The notes: a model not told the origin generated them from the letters alone. Positions 53,560 to 63,406 are shown, counted from the first letter of the stretch. The stretch is 64,000 nt of DNA from Delta-02 sp964513565 (GCA_964513565.1 CAZENE010000010.1:26301-90300), one strand, 5' to 3'. Numbers and translations: made by a program.

Positions 53560-54884
53560 TGAAACAATTGACACCGAAGGAGATAATGGAGGAACTCGAC
53601 CGGTTTATTATCGGTCAGCATAAAGCGAAACGGGCCGTTTCGGTCGCGCTCAGGAACAGGTGGCGTCGCCAGATGATACCCGCGGACCTGCGCGACGAAG
53701 TTGCCCCCAAGAATATTATTATGATAGGCCCGACAGGCGTTGGCAAGACGGAGATCGCACGGAGGCTGGCAAAACTTGCCAATGCCCCGTTCCTTAAGAT
53801 CGAGGCCACGAAGTTCACCGAGGTCGGTTATGTCGGCAGAGATGTGGAATCAATGATCAGGGACCTGACCGAGCTTTCGGTGAACATGCTCAAGAAAGAA
53901 GAGCATGATAGGGTCAAGAAAAAGGCTACCCTGGCCGCGGAAGAAAAAATACTCGATCTTTTGATCCCCAAAAGACGAGCCGCTGCAAATGAAGAAGAGA
54001 TCCCCGACCAATCAAGGGAAAAACTCCGTATGCGGTTTAAGGCCGGGAATATGAACGACAGGATCATAGAGCTTGAGGTTCCCGACAGGGCACACCCTAT
54101 CATCGAGATATTTTCGTCTCAGGGCATGGAAGAGATGGACATGCAGCTTCGGGACATGTTCGGAAATATGCTTCCTCAGAAAACCAAGAAAAGAAAAATG
54201 AAAGTCAGTGATGCATACGAGCACCTCATCCAGGAAGAATCGCGCAAGCTAATCGATATGGACCGCGTGACATCGGAAGCAGTTGACCGGGTCGAGCAAT
54301 CCGGGATCATTTTTCTTGATGAGATTGATAAGATCGCGAGCCGTGATCATGGCCATGGGCCGGATGTCTCGCGTGAGGGTGTCCAGAGAGATATCCTTCC
54401 AATAGTTGAAGGCACGACCGTTACGACAAAATACGGCCTGGTGAAAACGGACCATGTACTCTTCATTGCGGCGGGAGCGTTCCACATGTCAAAACCGGCG
54501 GACCTTATTCCCGAGCTGCAGGGACGTTTTCCGATCCGTGTCGAACTCGATGCCCTCAACAAGGATGATTTCTACCGGATCATTACGGAACCGGACAATG
54601 CACTTATCAAGCAGTACAAGGCTCTTCTCAAGACGGAGGAAGTCGACCTGCAGTTTCATGAGGATGCGATACGGGAGATTACCGATATTGCCCAGCGTAT
54701 AAACGAAATGACCGAGAATATAGGCGCCCGCAGGCTCTATACGGTCATGGAAAAGCTCCTCGACGACATATCGTTCAACGCTCCCGACCTTAAAGGGCAG
54801 AAGGTCGATGTTTCCCGGGCATATGTCCGGGAAAAACTGGGCGAATTCCTCGATAAAGAGGACCTGAGCAGGTACATCCTGTAA
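53559..54884 (+). CDS. hslU: ATP-dependent protease ATPase subunit HslU
   Basis: 441 residues, AAA+ unfoldase working with HslV. Walker A is GPTGVGKTE near 58-66, Walker B GIIFLDEIDKIA, with the HslU-specific I-domain (about 105-230) and sensor 2 in IGARRLYTVMEKLL. The extreme C-terminus REKLGEFLDKEDLSRYIL is the segment that docks into HslV and activates it. The start overlaps the hslV stop by one base. Confidence 0.97.
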   Translation: MKQLTPKEIMEELDRFIIGQHKAKRAVSVALRNRWRRQMIPADLRDEVAPKNIIMIGPTGVGKTEIARRLAKLANAPFLKIEATKFTEVGYVGRDVESMIRDLTELSVNMLKKEEHDRVKKKATLAAEEKILDLLIPKRRAAANEEEIPDQSREKLRMRFKAGNMNDRIIELEVPDRAHPIIEIFSSQGMEEMDMQLRDMFGNMLPQKTKKRKMKVSDAYEHLIQEESRKLIDMDRVTSEAVDRVEQSGIIFLDEIDKIASRDHGHGPDVSREGVQRDILPIVEGTTVTTKYGLVKTDHVLFIAAGAFHMSKPADLIPELQGRFPIRVELDALNKDDFYRIITEPDNALIKQYKALLKTEEVDLQFHEDAIREITDIAQRINEMTENIGARRLYTVMEKLLDDISFNAPDLKGQKVDVSRAYVREKLGEFLDKEDLSRYIL

Positions 54885-54909
54885 CATACGCACACTGGAG
54901 TGTTTAATA

Positions 54910-55749
54910 ATGAGCGAGAAAATAAAGACGCTGCTGGAAGCTCTTCCCTATATAAGCAAATTCGCCGGATCGATCTTCGTTATAAAGTACGGCGGCGCGG
55001 CAATGGAGGAGGAACACCTCAAAAAAGAATTTGCCAAGGATGTAGCACTCCTTAAATATGTCGGGATAAACCCTGTCATCGTGCATGGAGGCGGGCCAAT
55101 GATCGGCCGGATGCTCAAGGACCTCCAGATACCGACGCGTTTTGTCGACGGACTGCGAGTTACCGATGAGAAAACCCTGCAGGTGGCCGAAATGGTCCTG
55201 TCGGGCAGCGTGAATAAAGAAATAGTGAAGAATATAAACGATATGGGCGGCAAGGCGATAGGTCTTTCAGGCAAGGATGGCCGTCTGCTGGTCGCCAAAA
55301 AGGTAGAAGGCAAAGATGTCGGCCTGGTGGGCGAGATAGTATCGGTCGATGTTTCCATTATCAAGGATATTTCGCGGCACGGATATATTCCCGTTATTGC
55401 GCCGATCGCTGACGGAATCGATGGAAAGGCGTACAACATTAACGCTGACACGGCCGCGGGAAGCATTGCCGCATCGCTCTCGGCAGAAAAGTTTATTCTT
55501 CTGACAGACGTCGAAGGCGTAATGGATAAAGACGGGAAACTGATTTCGGTCCTCAAGCGGTCCGAGATCGAAGACCTTGTCAGCAAGTCTATTGTAACCG
55601 GCGGGATGATCCCGAAGGTGAAATGCTGCACTGATGCATTAAAGGCAGGCGTTCGCGAGGCCCACGTCGTCGACGGCCGGGTACCGCACGCGATCCTGCT
55701 CGAGGTTTTTACGGATTCCGGGATAGGCACCGAGATAACAGGAGATTAG
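54910..55749 (+). CDS. argB: Acetylglutamate kinase
   Basis: Second step of arginine synthesis, phosphorylating N-acetylglutamate. It is 279 residues. FVIKYGGAAM and IVHGGGPMIG are the ATP and substrate loops, followed by FVDGLRVTDEKTL and NINADTAAGSIAASL. The leading helix MSEKIKTLLEALPYISKFAG is the N-terminal helix found in arginine-inhibited hexameric forms, so feedback control is likely (inference). It lies 25 bases after hslU. Confidence 0.96.
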   Translation: MSEKIKTLLEALPYISKFAGSIFVIKYGGAAMEEEHLKKEFAKDVALLKYVGINPVIVHGGGPMIGRMLKDLQIPTRFVDGLRVTDEKTLQVAEMVLSGSVNKEIVKNINDMGGKAIGLSGKDGRLLVAKKVEGKDVGLVGEIVSVDVSIIKDISRHGYIPVIAPIADGIDGKAYNINADTAAGSIAASLSAEKFILLTDVEGVMDKDGKLISVLKRSEIEDLVSKSIVTGGMIPKVKCCTDALKAGVREAHVVDGRVPHAILLEVFTDSGIGTEITGD

Positions 55750-55750
55750 A

Positions 55751-56944
55751 ATGCAGGAAGAATTGATAAAGAAGGCAACGCAGTATATTGCGAACACATA
55801 CACGCGGTTCCCGATCGCGATCACGCGGGGCGAGGGATGCTGGCTCTGGGACATCAACGGGCGGCGCTACCTTGATTTTCTTGCGGGTATCGCCGTGTGC
55901 AATCTTGGCCATGCACATGAAAAAGTTGTAGAGGGATTGTCGGCGCAGGCAAAAAAACTTTTCCATGTATCGAACCTATTTTATATGGAGCCGCAGGTAA
56001 AGGCGGCACAGATGCTTGTCGAAAATTCATTCGGAGACAAGGTTTTTTTCTGTAACAGCGGCGCGGAGGCAAATGAGGCGGCCATCAAGCTTGCCCGCAG
56101 GTATTCCTGGGGCAAGTATGGTGAAGGCCGCCACGAAATAATAACAATGGAGAACTCGTTCCATGGCCGGACTGTCAATACACTGGCCGCGACGGGCCAG
56201 AAAAAGTTCGGGGTGGGCTTTGAGCCTCTGACCAAGGGTTTTTCTCATGTCCCGTTCAACGATTTTGAGGCCCTTCAGAACGCCGTTACGGACAAGACAT
56301 GCGCTGTCATGCTCGAGCTTATTCAGGCGGAAGGCGGAGTATATGTCGCTGACAGAGAGTATATTTTCAAACTGCGGGAATTTACCAAGGAAAAGGATAT
56401 TGTCCTTATTCTCGATGAGGTCCAGACGGGCATCGGCCGGACGGGGACCTTGTTCGCATACGAGCAGTTCGGGATAACACCCGACATTATGAGCCTTGCC
56501 AAGGCTCTCGGCAACGGCTTCCCGGTCGGGGCCATTGTGGCGACCGATGATGTGATGTCCGCTTTTGTACCCGGGACGCATGCATCGACGTTCGGCGGAA
56601 ACCCTCTCGCATCGGCGGCCGTACTGGCGACCCTCAACACAATAATAGACGACAAGATACTTAAGCAGGCCGTAGAAGTCGGCGAATACCTCCATCAGGG
56701 CCTTTTGAGACTTAAGGAAAAATTCCCGTTCGTCCTCGAGATCCGGGGAATGGGGTTGATACGGGGTATAGAGCTTTCTCTTGATGGTGATGCGATTGCT
56801 CGGGAATTTATGGCCGAAGGGATAATACTCAATTGTACGAAAGGAACGACGCTTCGCCTGGTTCCGCCGCTTGTTGTCAGAAAAGAGGAGATCGATATAT
56901 TTCTAGAAATAGCGGACCGGATATTCGAAAGGAAAAAAGCGTGA
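55751..56944 (+). CDS. argD: Acetylornithine aminotransferase
   Basis: 397 residues, class III PLP-dependent aminotransferase. The PLP lysine is in SLAKALGNGFPVGAIVATDD, with NSGAEANEAAIKLAR and LDEVQTGIGRTGTLFA also diagnostic. It converts N-acetylglutamate semialdehyde to N-acetylornithine, and such enzymes often also serve lysine synthesis. It starts one base after argB and overlaps argF by four bases (GTGA). Confidence 0.96.
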   Translation: MQEELIKKATQYIANTYTRFPIAITRGEGCWLWDINGRRYLDFLAGIAVCNLGHAHEKVVEGLSAQAKKLFHVSNLFYMEPQVKAAQMLVENSFGDKVFFCNSGAEANEAAIKLARRYSWGKYGEGRHEIITMENSFHGRTVNTLAATGQKKFGVGFEPLTKGFSHVPFNDFEALQNAVTDKTCAVMLELIQAEGGVYVADREYIFKLREFTKEKDIVLILDEVQTGIGRTGTLFAYEQFGITPDIMSLAKALGNGFPVGAIVATDDVMSAFVPGTHASTFGGNPLASAAVLATLNTIIDDKILKQAVEVGEYLHQGLLRLKEKFPFVLEIRGMGLIRGIELSLDGDAIAREFMAEGIILNCTKGTTLRLVPPLVVRKEEIDIFLEIADRIFERKKA

Positions 56945-57870
56945 AAAGAGATTTCACCAAACTGCTCGATATTACAGGAAAGGAATGCAATCACCTGCTA
57001 AAACGGGCGAAGCGCATCAAAGAACTGCGCGGCAGGGGAAAACCATACCAGCCGCTCGCCGGCAAGACACTCGCCACGATCTTCGAGAAGGCCTCGACGC
57101 GGACCCGTCTTTCGTTTGAGGCCGGCATGCATGAGCTCGGCGGGCATGCCATCTTCTTAAGTCCGGGTGAGACGCAAATCGGCCGGGGAGAGCCCATCCG
57201 GGATACAGCGCGGGTCATGAGCCGGTATGTCCACGGGATCATGGTCCGGACGTTTTCACAGTCAATAGTCGACGATCTTGCGAAATGGGCGTCAATACCG
57301 GTGATCAACGGGTTGTCAGACCAATTGCACCCGTGCCAGATCCTGTCCGATCTTTTCACGATAGAGGAGTTCAAGGGAAACCTCAGAAATGTCAAGGTCG
57401 CGTACATCGGCGACGGGAATAATGTTGCCAACTCCTGGATCGAAGCGGCAATATTGCTGAGAACGCCCGTCTCCATCGCCGCGCCTAAGGGATATGCACC
57501 GGACAGAGAGCTGGTAAAGCTGGCAGGGGAAAACCCTGGCTTTATGTTGACTGAGGATCCGGCGGAGGCTGTTAGCGATGCTGATGTGATATATACCGAT
57601 GTCTGGGTCAGCATGGGCCAGGAAAGCGAGCAGGCTGCCCGAAAAAAAGCATTTAAAGGGTACAGGATTGATGATACCTTGCTTAAGGCTGCACATCGCG
57701 ATGCGATCGTAATGCACTGTCTTCCGGCATACAGGGGCCAGGAGATAACAGATGAGATCTTTGAGCGGTTCAGTCATGTCATATTTACTCAGGCGGAGAA
57801 TCGATTGCATGTACAAAAGGCGCTTCTTGAGTTTCTTCTCAAGGGCCCGGCGAAGGCTCTCGCCGAATAA
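56941..57870 (+). CDS. argF: Ornithine carbamoyltransferase
   Basis: Forms citrulline from ornithine and carbamoyl phosphate. I start at GTG 56941 (309 residues), because the N-terminus KRDFTKLLDITGKECNHLL is the usual one and the GTG overlaps the argD stop; an open extension to 56833 lies within argD. The carbamoyl-phosphate motif is ASTRTRLSFE. The ornithine sites are LHPCQILSDL, DVWVSMGQE and HCLPAYRGQEI. It is followed by argG after 14 bases. Confidence 0.95.
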   Translation: MKRDFTKLLDITGKECNHLLKRAKRIKELRGRGKPYQPLAGKTLATIFEKASTRTRLSFEAGMHELGGHAIFLSPGETQIGRGEPIRDTARVMSRYVHGIMVRTFSQSIVDDLAKWASIPVINGLSDQLHPCQILSDLFTIEEFKGNLRNVKVAYIGDGNNVANSWIEAAILLRTPVSIAAPKGYAPDRELVKLAGENPGFMLTEDPAEAVSDADVIYTDVWVSMGQESEQAARKKAFKGYRIDDTLLKAAHRDAIVMHCLPAYRGQEITDEIFERFSHVIFTQAENRLHVQKALLEFLLKGPAKALAE

Positions 57871-57884
57871 AAACGGAGGTCAGG

Positions 57885-59084
57885 ATGAAAAAGGTTAAAA
57901 AGGTGGTCCTTGCCTATTCAGGCGGGCTTGACACATCGATCATTGTCAAGTGGCTTAAAGACGTATATGATTGCGAGGTTATCGCGTATGCCGCCGATGT
58001 TGGCCAGGAGGAAGAGTTGGTCGGACTTAAGGAAAAGGCGATCAAGACGGGTGCCTCCAAGGTTTACATAGAGGATCTTCGCGAGGAATTTGCGCGTGAT
58101 TTTATATTTTGTGCAATAAAGTCGAATGCCATTTATGAAGGCAATTATCTCATGGGCACATCGATAGCGCGGCCCCTTATCGCGAAAAGGCAGATAGAGA
58201 TAGCCCGCATGGAAAATGCCGATGCCGTGTGCCACGGTTCGACAGGCAAAGGAAACGACCAGGTCCGTTTCGAGCTGACATTTTATGCAATGGAGCCGAA
58301 TATAACGATCATCGCTCCCTGGCGTGAATGGGAGTTTACGTCGCGTGACGATTTGATCGATTATGCGAAAAAACATGATATAGAAGTGCCGGTAACGAAG
58401 AAAAAACCATACAGCATGGACCGCAATCTTATGCATATAAGTTATGAGGGGGGTATCCTCGAAGACCCTTGGTCGGAGCCGAACGAAGATATGTTCAAGA
58501 CGACAGTGTCGCCGGAAGCAGCCCCGGACAAACCGACATATGTCGAGATCACGTTCGAGAAAGGTATTCCCGTCAGGATCGACGGCGAAAAGTTGTCGGC
58601 ATTCGCTATTGTCGATCAGCTTAACAAGATGGGCGGAGCAAATGGCATAGGCCGGGTCGATATCGTCGAAAACCGTTTTGTCGGAATGAAATCACGAGGC
58701 GTCTATGAAACACCCGGCTGTACAATTCTCCATGCCGCGCATCGCGCGGTCGAGACTCTGACGCTTGATCGTGAGGTAATGCATATTCGTGACGGTCTTA
58801 TACCCAAGGTCGCCGAACTCATCTATTATGGCTTCTGGTATTCTCCCGAGATGAAGGCAATGATGGCACTCACAGACGAGATCCAGTCCGTTGTCAACGG
58901 CACGGCACGGATGAAGCTGTATAAGGGCAACTGCACCGTGGTCGGGCGAAAATCCGATAACTCATTATATATGAAGGACTTTGCCACTTTTGATACGGAC
59001 ACTGTGTATGACCAGAAGGATGCCGGCGGTTTTATCCGCTGCAACGCACTGAGGCTCCGTATCCGGGCAATGCAGGAAAAATAA
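57885..59084 (+). CDS. argG: Argininosuccinate synthase
   Basis: 399 residues. AYSGGLDTSIIVKWLK is the ATP pyrophosphatase P-loop, with GNDQVRFE and YSMDRNLMHISYEGG also conserved. It joins citrulline and aspartate. GGAGG precedes the start. No argH is next to it: leuS follows, so the last arginine step must be encoded elsewhere. Confidence 0.97.
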   Translation: MKKVKKVVLAYSGGLDTSIIVKWLKDVYDCEVIAYAADVGQEEELVGLKEKAIKTGASKVYIEDLREEFARDFIFCAIKSNAIYEGNYLMGTSIARPLIAKRQIEIARMENADAVCHGSTGKGNDQVRFELTFYAMEPNITIIAPWREWEFTSRDDLIDYAKKHDIEVPVTKKKPYSMDRNLMHISYEGGILEDPWSEPNEDMFKTTVSPEAAPDKPTYVEITFEKGIPVRIDGEKLSAFAIVDQLNKMGGANGIGRVDIVENRFVGMKSRGVYETPGCTILHAAHRAVETLTLDREVMHIRDGLIPKVAELIYYGFWYSPEMKAMMALTDEIQSVVNGTARMKLYKGNCTVVGRKSDNSLYMKDFATFDTDTVYDQKDAGGFIRCNALRLRIRAMQEK

Positions 59085-59139
59085 ACTAGGTAACCGTCTT
59101 TGCGAAACGTATCGGGAGATACTATATTGGAGAGCGTAA

Positions 59140-61614
59140 ATGAATCCCTATGAACCGCATGCGATCGAAGAGAAATGGCAGAAATTCTGGGAAGATAACA
59201 GGACCTTCGAGGCCGATGAAGATAATACAAGACAGAAATTTTATCTCTTGGAGATGTTCCCGTATCCGTCGGGAAAGATCCATATGGGGCATGTCAGGAA
59301 CTACTCGATCGGTGATGTCATGTCCCGGTACAAGCGAATGCAGGGTCTCAACGTGCTCCATCCGATGGGATGGGATGCCTTCGGTATGCCCGCGGAAAAC
59401 GCGGCAATCGAGAGAGGGATCCAGCCCGCCGCCTGGACATACGAGAATATCGATTATATGCGCCGGCAATTAAAAAGGCTCGGTTTCGGATATGACTGGA
59501 GGCGTGAAATAGCAACATGCAGTGTCGACTATTACCGCTGGGAGCAGTGGATGTTCCTGAAAATGTACGAAAAAGGGCTGGTCTATCGTAAAAGCTCTCC
59601 CGTAAATTTTTGCCCGAAATGCCAGACCGTCCTCGCAAACGAGCAGGTCGAGGTGGGGAAGTGCTGGCGCTGCGGTGAAGAGGTCATACAGAAGGAATTA
59701 ACACAGTGGTTTTTCGCGATCACAAAATATGCAGACGAACTGTATGAATACTGCGACAAACTGCCCGGTTGGCCGGAAAAGGTCACGAGCATGCAGAAAA
59801 ACTGGATCGGCAAAAGCTACGGCGTCGAGGTCCATTTTACCCTAGAGGACGGGTCGCCCTTCACGATATTTACGACGAGGCCGGACACTCTGTACGGTGT
59901 GACGTTCATGGTCCTTGCGCCCGAGCATCCACTGACGTTGGTATTATCGCGCGGCACTGCCCAAGAAAAGCCGGTCAAAGATTTTGTCGAGAAGGTCAGA
60001 GCGCAGGACAGGAGCTTCAGGGGCGAGATAAGCCTTGAAAAAGAAGGTGTTTTCATCGGGAAACATGCTGTCAATCCTCTCACGGGAGCAAAAATACCGA
60101 TCTTTGTCGGCAATTTCGTTCTCATGGAATATGGGACGGGCGCCATTATGGCTGTCCCCGCGCATGACCAGAGGGACTATGAATTTGCGCAGGAATACGG
60201 GTTGCCCGTTATTGTGACGATCACACCGAAAGATAAGGTACTGGATCCGGCTTCTATGGATTGCGCCTATGTGGACGACGGGGTTCTTGTTAATTCAGAC
60301 CGGTTCAACGAAATGAATAACCGCGAAGCGATCGGAGCCATCATTGATTATCTTGAAGAAAAAGGACTGGGCACACGAACGGTCAATTACCGGCTGAAAG
60401 ACTGGGGCATTTCCCGCCAGAGATACTGGGGCACTCCGATCCCCATTATTTATTGTGAAAAATGCGGGACGGTCCCTGTGCCTGAAGAAGACCTTCCCGT
60501 CGCTTTGCCCGTCGACCTTGAAATTCTTATGGTAGGACGGTCTCCGCTTGCCGACTATCCGGCCTTTTATGAAGCGGAATGCCCGGTATGCAAAGGGAAA
60601 GCCAGGCGGGAAACAGACACCATGGACACATTTGTCGAATCATCATGGTATTTCCTCCGGTATACATGTGCCAATCACAACGGCCCGCTGGACGCGGCGA
60701 GGGTTGATTACTGGATGCCGGTCGATCAATATATAGGCGGTATCGAGCATGCTGTTCTGCATCTTCTCTACTCACGATTCTTTAACAGGGTTCTCAATGA
60801 ACTGGGGCTCGTCGGCGTCCGTGAACCATTCAAGAATCTGCTGACCCAGGGTATGGTGATCAAAGACGGCGCAAAGATGAGTAAATCGAAGGGCAATGTC
60901 GTTGATCCCAACTACCTGATCGAAAGATATGGCGCCGATACTGCGCGATTGTTTTGTCTTTTTGCGTCCCCGCCGGAACGGGACCTCGATTGGAGCGACC
61001 AGGGAGTGGAAGGAAGCTATCGTTTTCTCCAAAGGGTCTGGAGACTGGTTGATGAACATAGGGATGTTTTGCTTAACATCACATCGGCGATGAAATTCCC
61101 CGATGCCGCCGCTAATGAGAAGCCCCTTATCCATAAGATACATAAAACCATAATGAAAGTAACCGAGGATATCGAGCGATTCCATCTTAATACTGCGATC
61201 GCAAGCATTATGGAACTCGTTAACATGACGTACAAGTTTATTGAGCAAGGGAATCTCAATGACAGGAGCCAGGCCTTGTTCAAAGGGTCTGTTGAGACTA
61301 TCCTGAGGCTCCTTTTCCCGTTCGTTCCCCACATAGCCTGCGAATTATGGCAGGCTCTCCGCCAGGATGCGGCGCTGATCGGGGCTTCATGGCCCGTTTG
61401 GGACAATGAGCTGGTAAAGGAAGAAAAGATTATGATACCTGTTCAGATCAACGGGAAGCTCCGCGATACGTTTGAGGCTGACAGGGACCTTCCGGGTGAC
61501 ACAATGAAAGAAATTATCTTCGGGCTCGAAAAGGTCCAAAGGCATATTGAAGGCAAGACGATAAGGAAAACGATCATTATCCCTAATAAGCTCGTTAATA
61601 TTGTTTGCGGATAA
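59140..61614 (+). CDS. leuS: Leucyl-tRNA synthetase
   Basis: 824 residues. HIGH motif as HMGHVRNYSIGDVMSRYKRM, zinc-ribbon cysteines CPKCQTV and CWRCGEE, a CP1 editing domain with FTTRPDTLYGVTF and AVPAHDQRDYEFA, a second zinc-like cluster CEKCGTV, and KMSKS as MSKSKGNVVDPN. The C-terminal domain ends normally. It charges tRNA-Leu and hydrolyses mischarged forms. It precedes lptE in the same operon, as in related genomes. Confidence 0.97.
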   Translation: MNPYEPHAIEEKWQKFWEDNRTFEADEDNTRQKFYLLEMFPYPSGKIHMGHVRNYSIGDVMSRYKRMQGLNVLHPMGWDAFGMPAENAAIERGIQPAAWTYENIDYMRRQLKRLGFGYDWRREIATCSVDYYRWEQWMFLKMYEKGLVYRKSSPVNFCPKCQTVLANEQVEVGKCWRCGEEVIQKELTQWFFAITKYADELYEYCDKLPGWPEKVTSMQKNWIGKSYGVEVHFTLEDGSPFTIFTTRPDTLYGVTFMVLAPEHPLTLVLSRGTAQEKPVKDFVEKVRAQDRSFRGEISLEKEGVFIGKHAVNPLTGAKIPIFVGNFVLMEYGTGAIMAVPAHDQRDYEFAQEYGLPVIVTITPKDKVLDPASMDCAYVDDGVLVNSDRFNEMNNREAIGAIIDYLEEKGLGTRTVNYRLKDWGISRQRYWGTPIPIIYCEKCGTVPVPEEDLPVALPVDLEILMVGRSPLADYPAFYEAECPVCKGKARRETDTMDTFVESSWYFLRYTCANHNGPLDAARVDYWMPVDQYIGGIEHAVLHLLYSRFFNRVLNELGLVGVREPFKNLLTQGMVIKDGAKMSKSKGNVVDPNYLIERYGADTARLFCLFASPPERDLDWSDQGVEGSYRFLQRVWRLVDEHRDVLLNITSAMKFPDAAANEKPLIHKIHKTIMKVTEDIERFHLNTAIASIMELVNMTYKFIEQGNLNDRSQALFKGSVETILRLLFPFVPHIACELWQALRQDAALIGASWPVWDNELVKEEKIMIPVQINGKLRDTFEADRDLPGDTMKEIIFGLEKVQRHIEGKTIRKTIIIPNKLVNIVCG

Positions 61615-61647
61615 TTTAGTCGTGAAAAAGGCGCCAGGCGGGAAATT

Positions 61648-62160
61648 ATGAAATATATTTCGAAAAGAATGGGTGCATGTCTTGCTGCTATTATTCTCCT
61701 AGCATTGTCCGGATGCGGCTACCAGCTTATCGGGGGAAAGGGTATCTATGGAGGTGAGATATCGTCGATCTACGTGCCAATATTTAGTAATTCCACGTTC
61801 GAACCCAGCATCGCCCAACCCGTAACCGATTCCTTTACGAAAGAGCTTTTGATGACAGGACTTTTTACGATCAACAACTCTGCTGCAGACGCTTATTTGA
61901 GGGGTGTCATTACAAATGTAACGACAGCGCCGAACGCCCTGAGTACTGACGGCACGGTCATCGAGAAGGTTGTAACGGTTGAAATGACCGTTTCACTGTA
62001 TCAAAGAAATGGAAAGCTCGTGAAGACATTCGGGCTCTCCGATTACGAATACTATAGGATCCAGAGCGGAGCGGAGGAATATAACCGCCGGGAGGCGATC
62101 AGGAGGATGTCCTCCCGCATGGCCCGCCGTTTCAGCTCTCAATTGCTTCTTGAATACTAA
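61648..62160 (+). CDS. lptE: LPS-assembly lipoprotein LptE
   Basis: 170 residues. Lipoprotein signal with LALSGC (Cys23), followed by GYQLIGGKGIYGGEISSIYV and IFSNSTFEPSIAQPVTDSFT, the LptE/DUF pattern. LptE plugs the LptD outer-membrane barrel during LPS export. It lies 33 bases after leuS, ending the plus-strand operon before a shared terminator. Confidence 0.87.
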   Translation: MKYISKRMGACLAAIILLALSGCGYQLIGGKGIYGGEISSIYVPIFSNSTFEPSIAQPVTDSFTKELLMTGLFTINNSAADAYLRGVITNVTTAPNALSTDGTVIEKVVTVEMTVSLYQRNGKLVKTFGLSDYEYYRIQSGAEEYNRREAIRRMSSRMARRFSSQLLLEY

Positions 62161-62217
62161 CTCAACCCACTTCGAACTTACTTTTGTTCGGCGTGAATAG
62201 TCTTTTTTTGAAAACTT

Positions 62218-62245
62218 AAAGCCAGGGCATTATACCCTGGCTTTT
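62218..62245. terminator. Bidirectional intrinsic terminator between lptE and rpsT
   Basis: GCCAGGG (62221-62227) and CCCTGGC (62235-62241) form a perfect 7-bp stem with loop CATTATA, flanked by AAA and TTTT. It works for both convergent transcripts. Confidence 0.88.
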
Positions 62246-62266
62246 CTCGTCATTTAATGGGATTGA

Positions 62267-62533
62267 TCAGGCCTGCTGGCTTTTGTGAAGTTTTTTGGCC
62301 AGCCGGGAGATCTTCCGGGCTGCGTTGTTTGGATGGATAACGCCTTTTGAGGAAGCCTTATCAATTGAGGAGACGGCGTCTCTTATTACGGTTTCGGTCT
62401 GTGCGTCTTTAGCATCGATAGCGCCGATGGCCCGTTTGATCTTCGTTTTCATTGTGGTTTTAAAATGCGAATTTCTCAGCCTGCGCTTTTCAGACTGCAC
62501 GGCCCGTTTAATTGCTGATTTATTTTTCCTCAA
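62267..62533 (-). CDS. rpsT: 30S ribosomal protein S20
   Basis: 88 residues, basic: KNKSAIKRAVQSEKRRLRNS at the start and IHPNNAARKISRLAKKLHKS at the end, both diagnostic. The start is TTG with AGGAGGTCAATCA upstream, as in E. coli, where the UUG start helps autogenous control. A weak promoter (TTGACT and TTAAAA) lies 40-60 bases upstream on the minus strand. It binds 16S rRNA early in 30S assembly. Confidence 0.96.
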   Translation of the reverse strand: MRKNKSAIKRAVQSEKRRLRNSHFKTTMKTKIKRAIGAIDAKDAQTETVIRDAVSSIDKASSKGVIHPNNAARKISRLAKKLHKSQQA

Positions 62534-62713
62534 TGATTGACCTCCTATAGAAAACTTGCATTTCTTTTAACATCCAATCGCTTGAAAGTCAAATAGTTCT
62601 GGGCGATTGAATTGCAATTCCGCACTCTTTCATTATCTTAGCCCATTCATAACGGCTAATAAATAAGGCACCGCACCAGGCGGGATGTAAGTACGAAACG
62701 ATCCGCAGGCCGT

Positions 62714-62998
62714 TTATTTCTTGCCTGCAGCTCTTTTCGACGCTTTCAGCGGGTTTATCTTCTGCTCGTCTGCTTTAGTCGATTTCTTTACGTGGGTTGC
62801 CATCGGGCACATGCCTTTCTGCCATTTCTGCGCGGGAGCCGGGAAGCTGGAGCAGTATTTTCCCGTTTCAAACTCGACGATCCTACTGCAGCCCTCGCAC
62901 TGCTCGACGATAGTGAAACATTTCCCTCCACTATATGAACATCCTGATTTTTTCATGAACAGGCATTCAATACCCGGTTTTAATGTTGTGCATACCAT
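62714..62998 (-). CDS. PxxKW family cysteine-rich protein
   Basis: 94 residues with AGGAGGTGA before the ATG. MVCTTLKPGIECLFMKKSGC, EQCEGCSRIVEFETGKYCSS and PAPAQKWQKGMCPMATH show eight regularly spaced cysteines and the PxxKW motif that names the family, which is known mainly from delta-type proteobacteria. A Lys-rich tail follows. It may bind metal or an iron-sulfur centre, but no activity is known. It lies between rpsT and the tRNA cluster. Confidence 0.85.
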   Translation of the reverse strand: MVCTTLKPGIECLFMKKSGCSYSGGKCFTIVEQCEGCSRIVEFETGKYCSSFPAPAQKWQKGMCPMATHVKKSTKADEQKINPLKASKRAAGKK

Positions 62999-63110
62999 AA
63001 CGGCATCACCTCCTGATTTTTAAAAAGCGTCTTATGTAACTACATTTTACCCTTCTTTGTCAATATGCTATATTGAACCGGCAGATCAGGGAAATAGTGA
63101 AAGGAATCTA

Positions 63111-63138
63111 TTGACATAGCATGGCAAAATATTTTAAT
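63111..63138 (+). promoter_or_regulatory. Upstream promoter of the tRNA-tuf operon
   Basis: TTGACA (63111-63116) and TTTAAT (63133-63138) with a 16-base spacer match sigma70 well (consensus -35, one change in the -10). Confidence 0.6.
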
Positions 63139-63167
63139 ACATTATGTTTATTCGTAAGGAACTCATA

Positions 63168-63197
63168 TTGATTTTGGCACGCTTCTTGTAGTATAAT
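63168..63197 (+). promoter_or_regulatory. Proximal promoter of the tRNA-tuf operon
   Basis: TTGATT (63168-63173) and consensus TATAAT (63192-63197) with an 18-base spacer, ten bases before the first tRNA. Confidence 0.65.
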
Positions 63198-63206
63198 AAC
63201 TATTTT

Positions 63207-63279
63207 GCTGGTGTAGCTCAATCGGCAGAGCAGCTGATTTGTAATCAGCAGGTTGCGGGTTCGAGTCCCATCACCAGCT
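63207..63279 (+). tRNA. tRNA-Thr (anticodon TGT)
   Basis: 73 bases, CCA not encoded. Acceptor GCTGGTG pairs with CACCAGC; D-arm GCTC..GAGC, anticodon loop TTTGTAA, T-loop TTCGAGT are all present. It is the first of four tRNAs. Confidence 0.97.
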
Positions 63280-63286
63280 ATATACC

Positions 63287-63371
63287 GGAGAGGTTCCCGA
63301 GCGGCCAAAGGGGGCAGACTGTAAATCTGTTGGCGAAGCCTTCGGTGGTTCGATCCCACCCCTCTCCACCA
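63287..63371 (+). tRNA. tRNA-Tyr (anticodon GTA)
   Basis: 85 bases including encoded CCA, with the long variable arm expected of tRNA-Tyr. Acceptor GGAGAGG pairs with CCTCTCC; anticodon GTA lies in ACTGTAAAT. Confidence 0.97.
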
Positions 63372-63377
63372 TAAAAA

Positions 63378-63394
63378 AAGAGCCCGGGGGGCTC
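63378..63394 (-). terminator. Minus-strand terminator-like hairpin inside the tRNA operon
   Basis: GAGCCC and GGGCTC (63380-63394) form a 6-bp stem with a GGG loop. Seven A precede it on the plus strand, which is a T run after the hairpin on the minus strand. It would stop antisense transcription and is not a plus-strand terminator. Confidence 0.5.
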
Positions 63395-63406
63395 ATAAAG
63401 ATATAC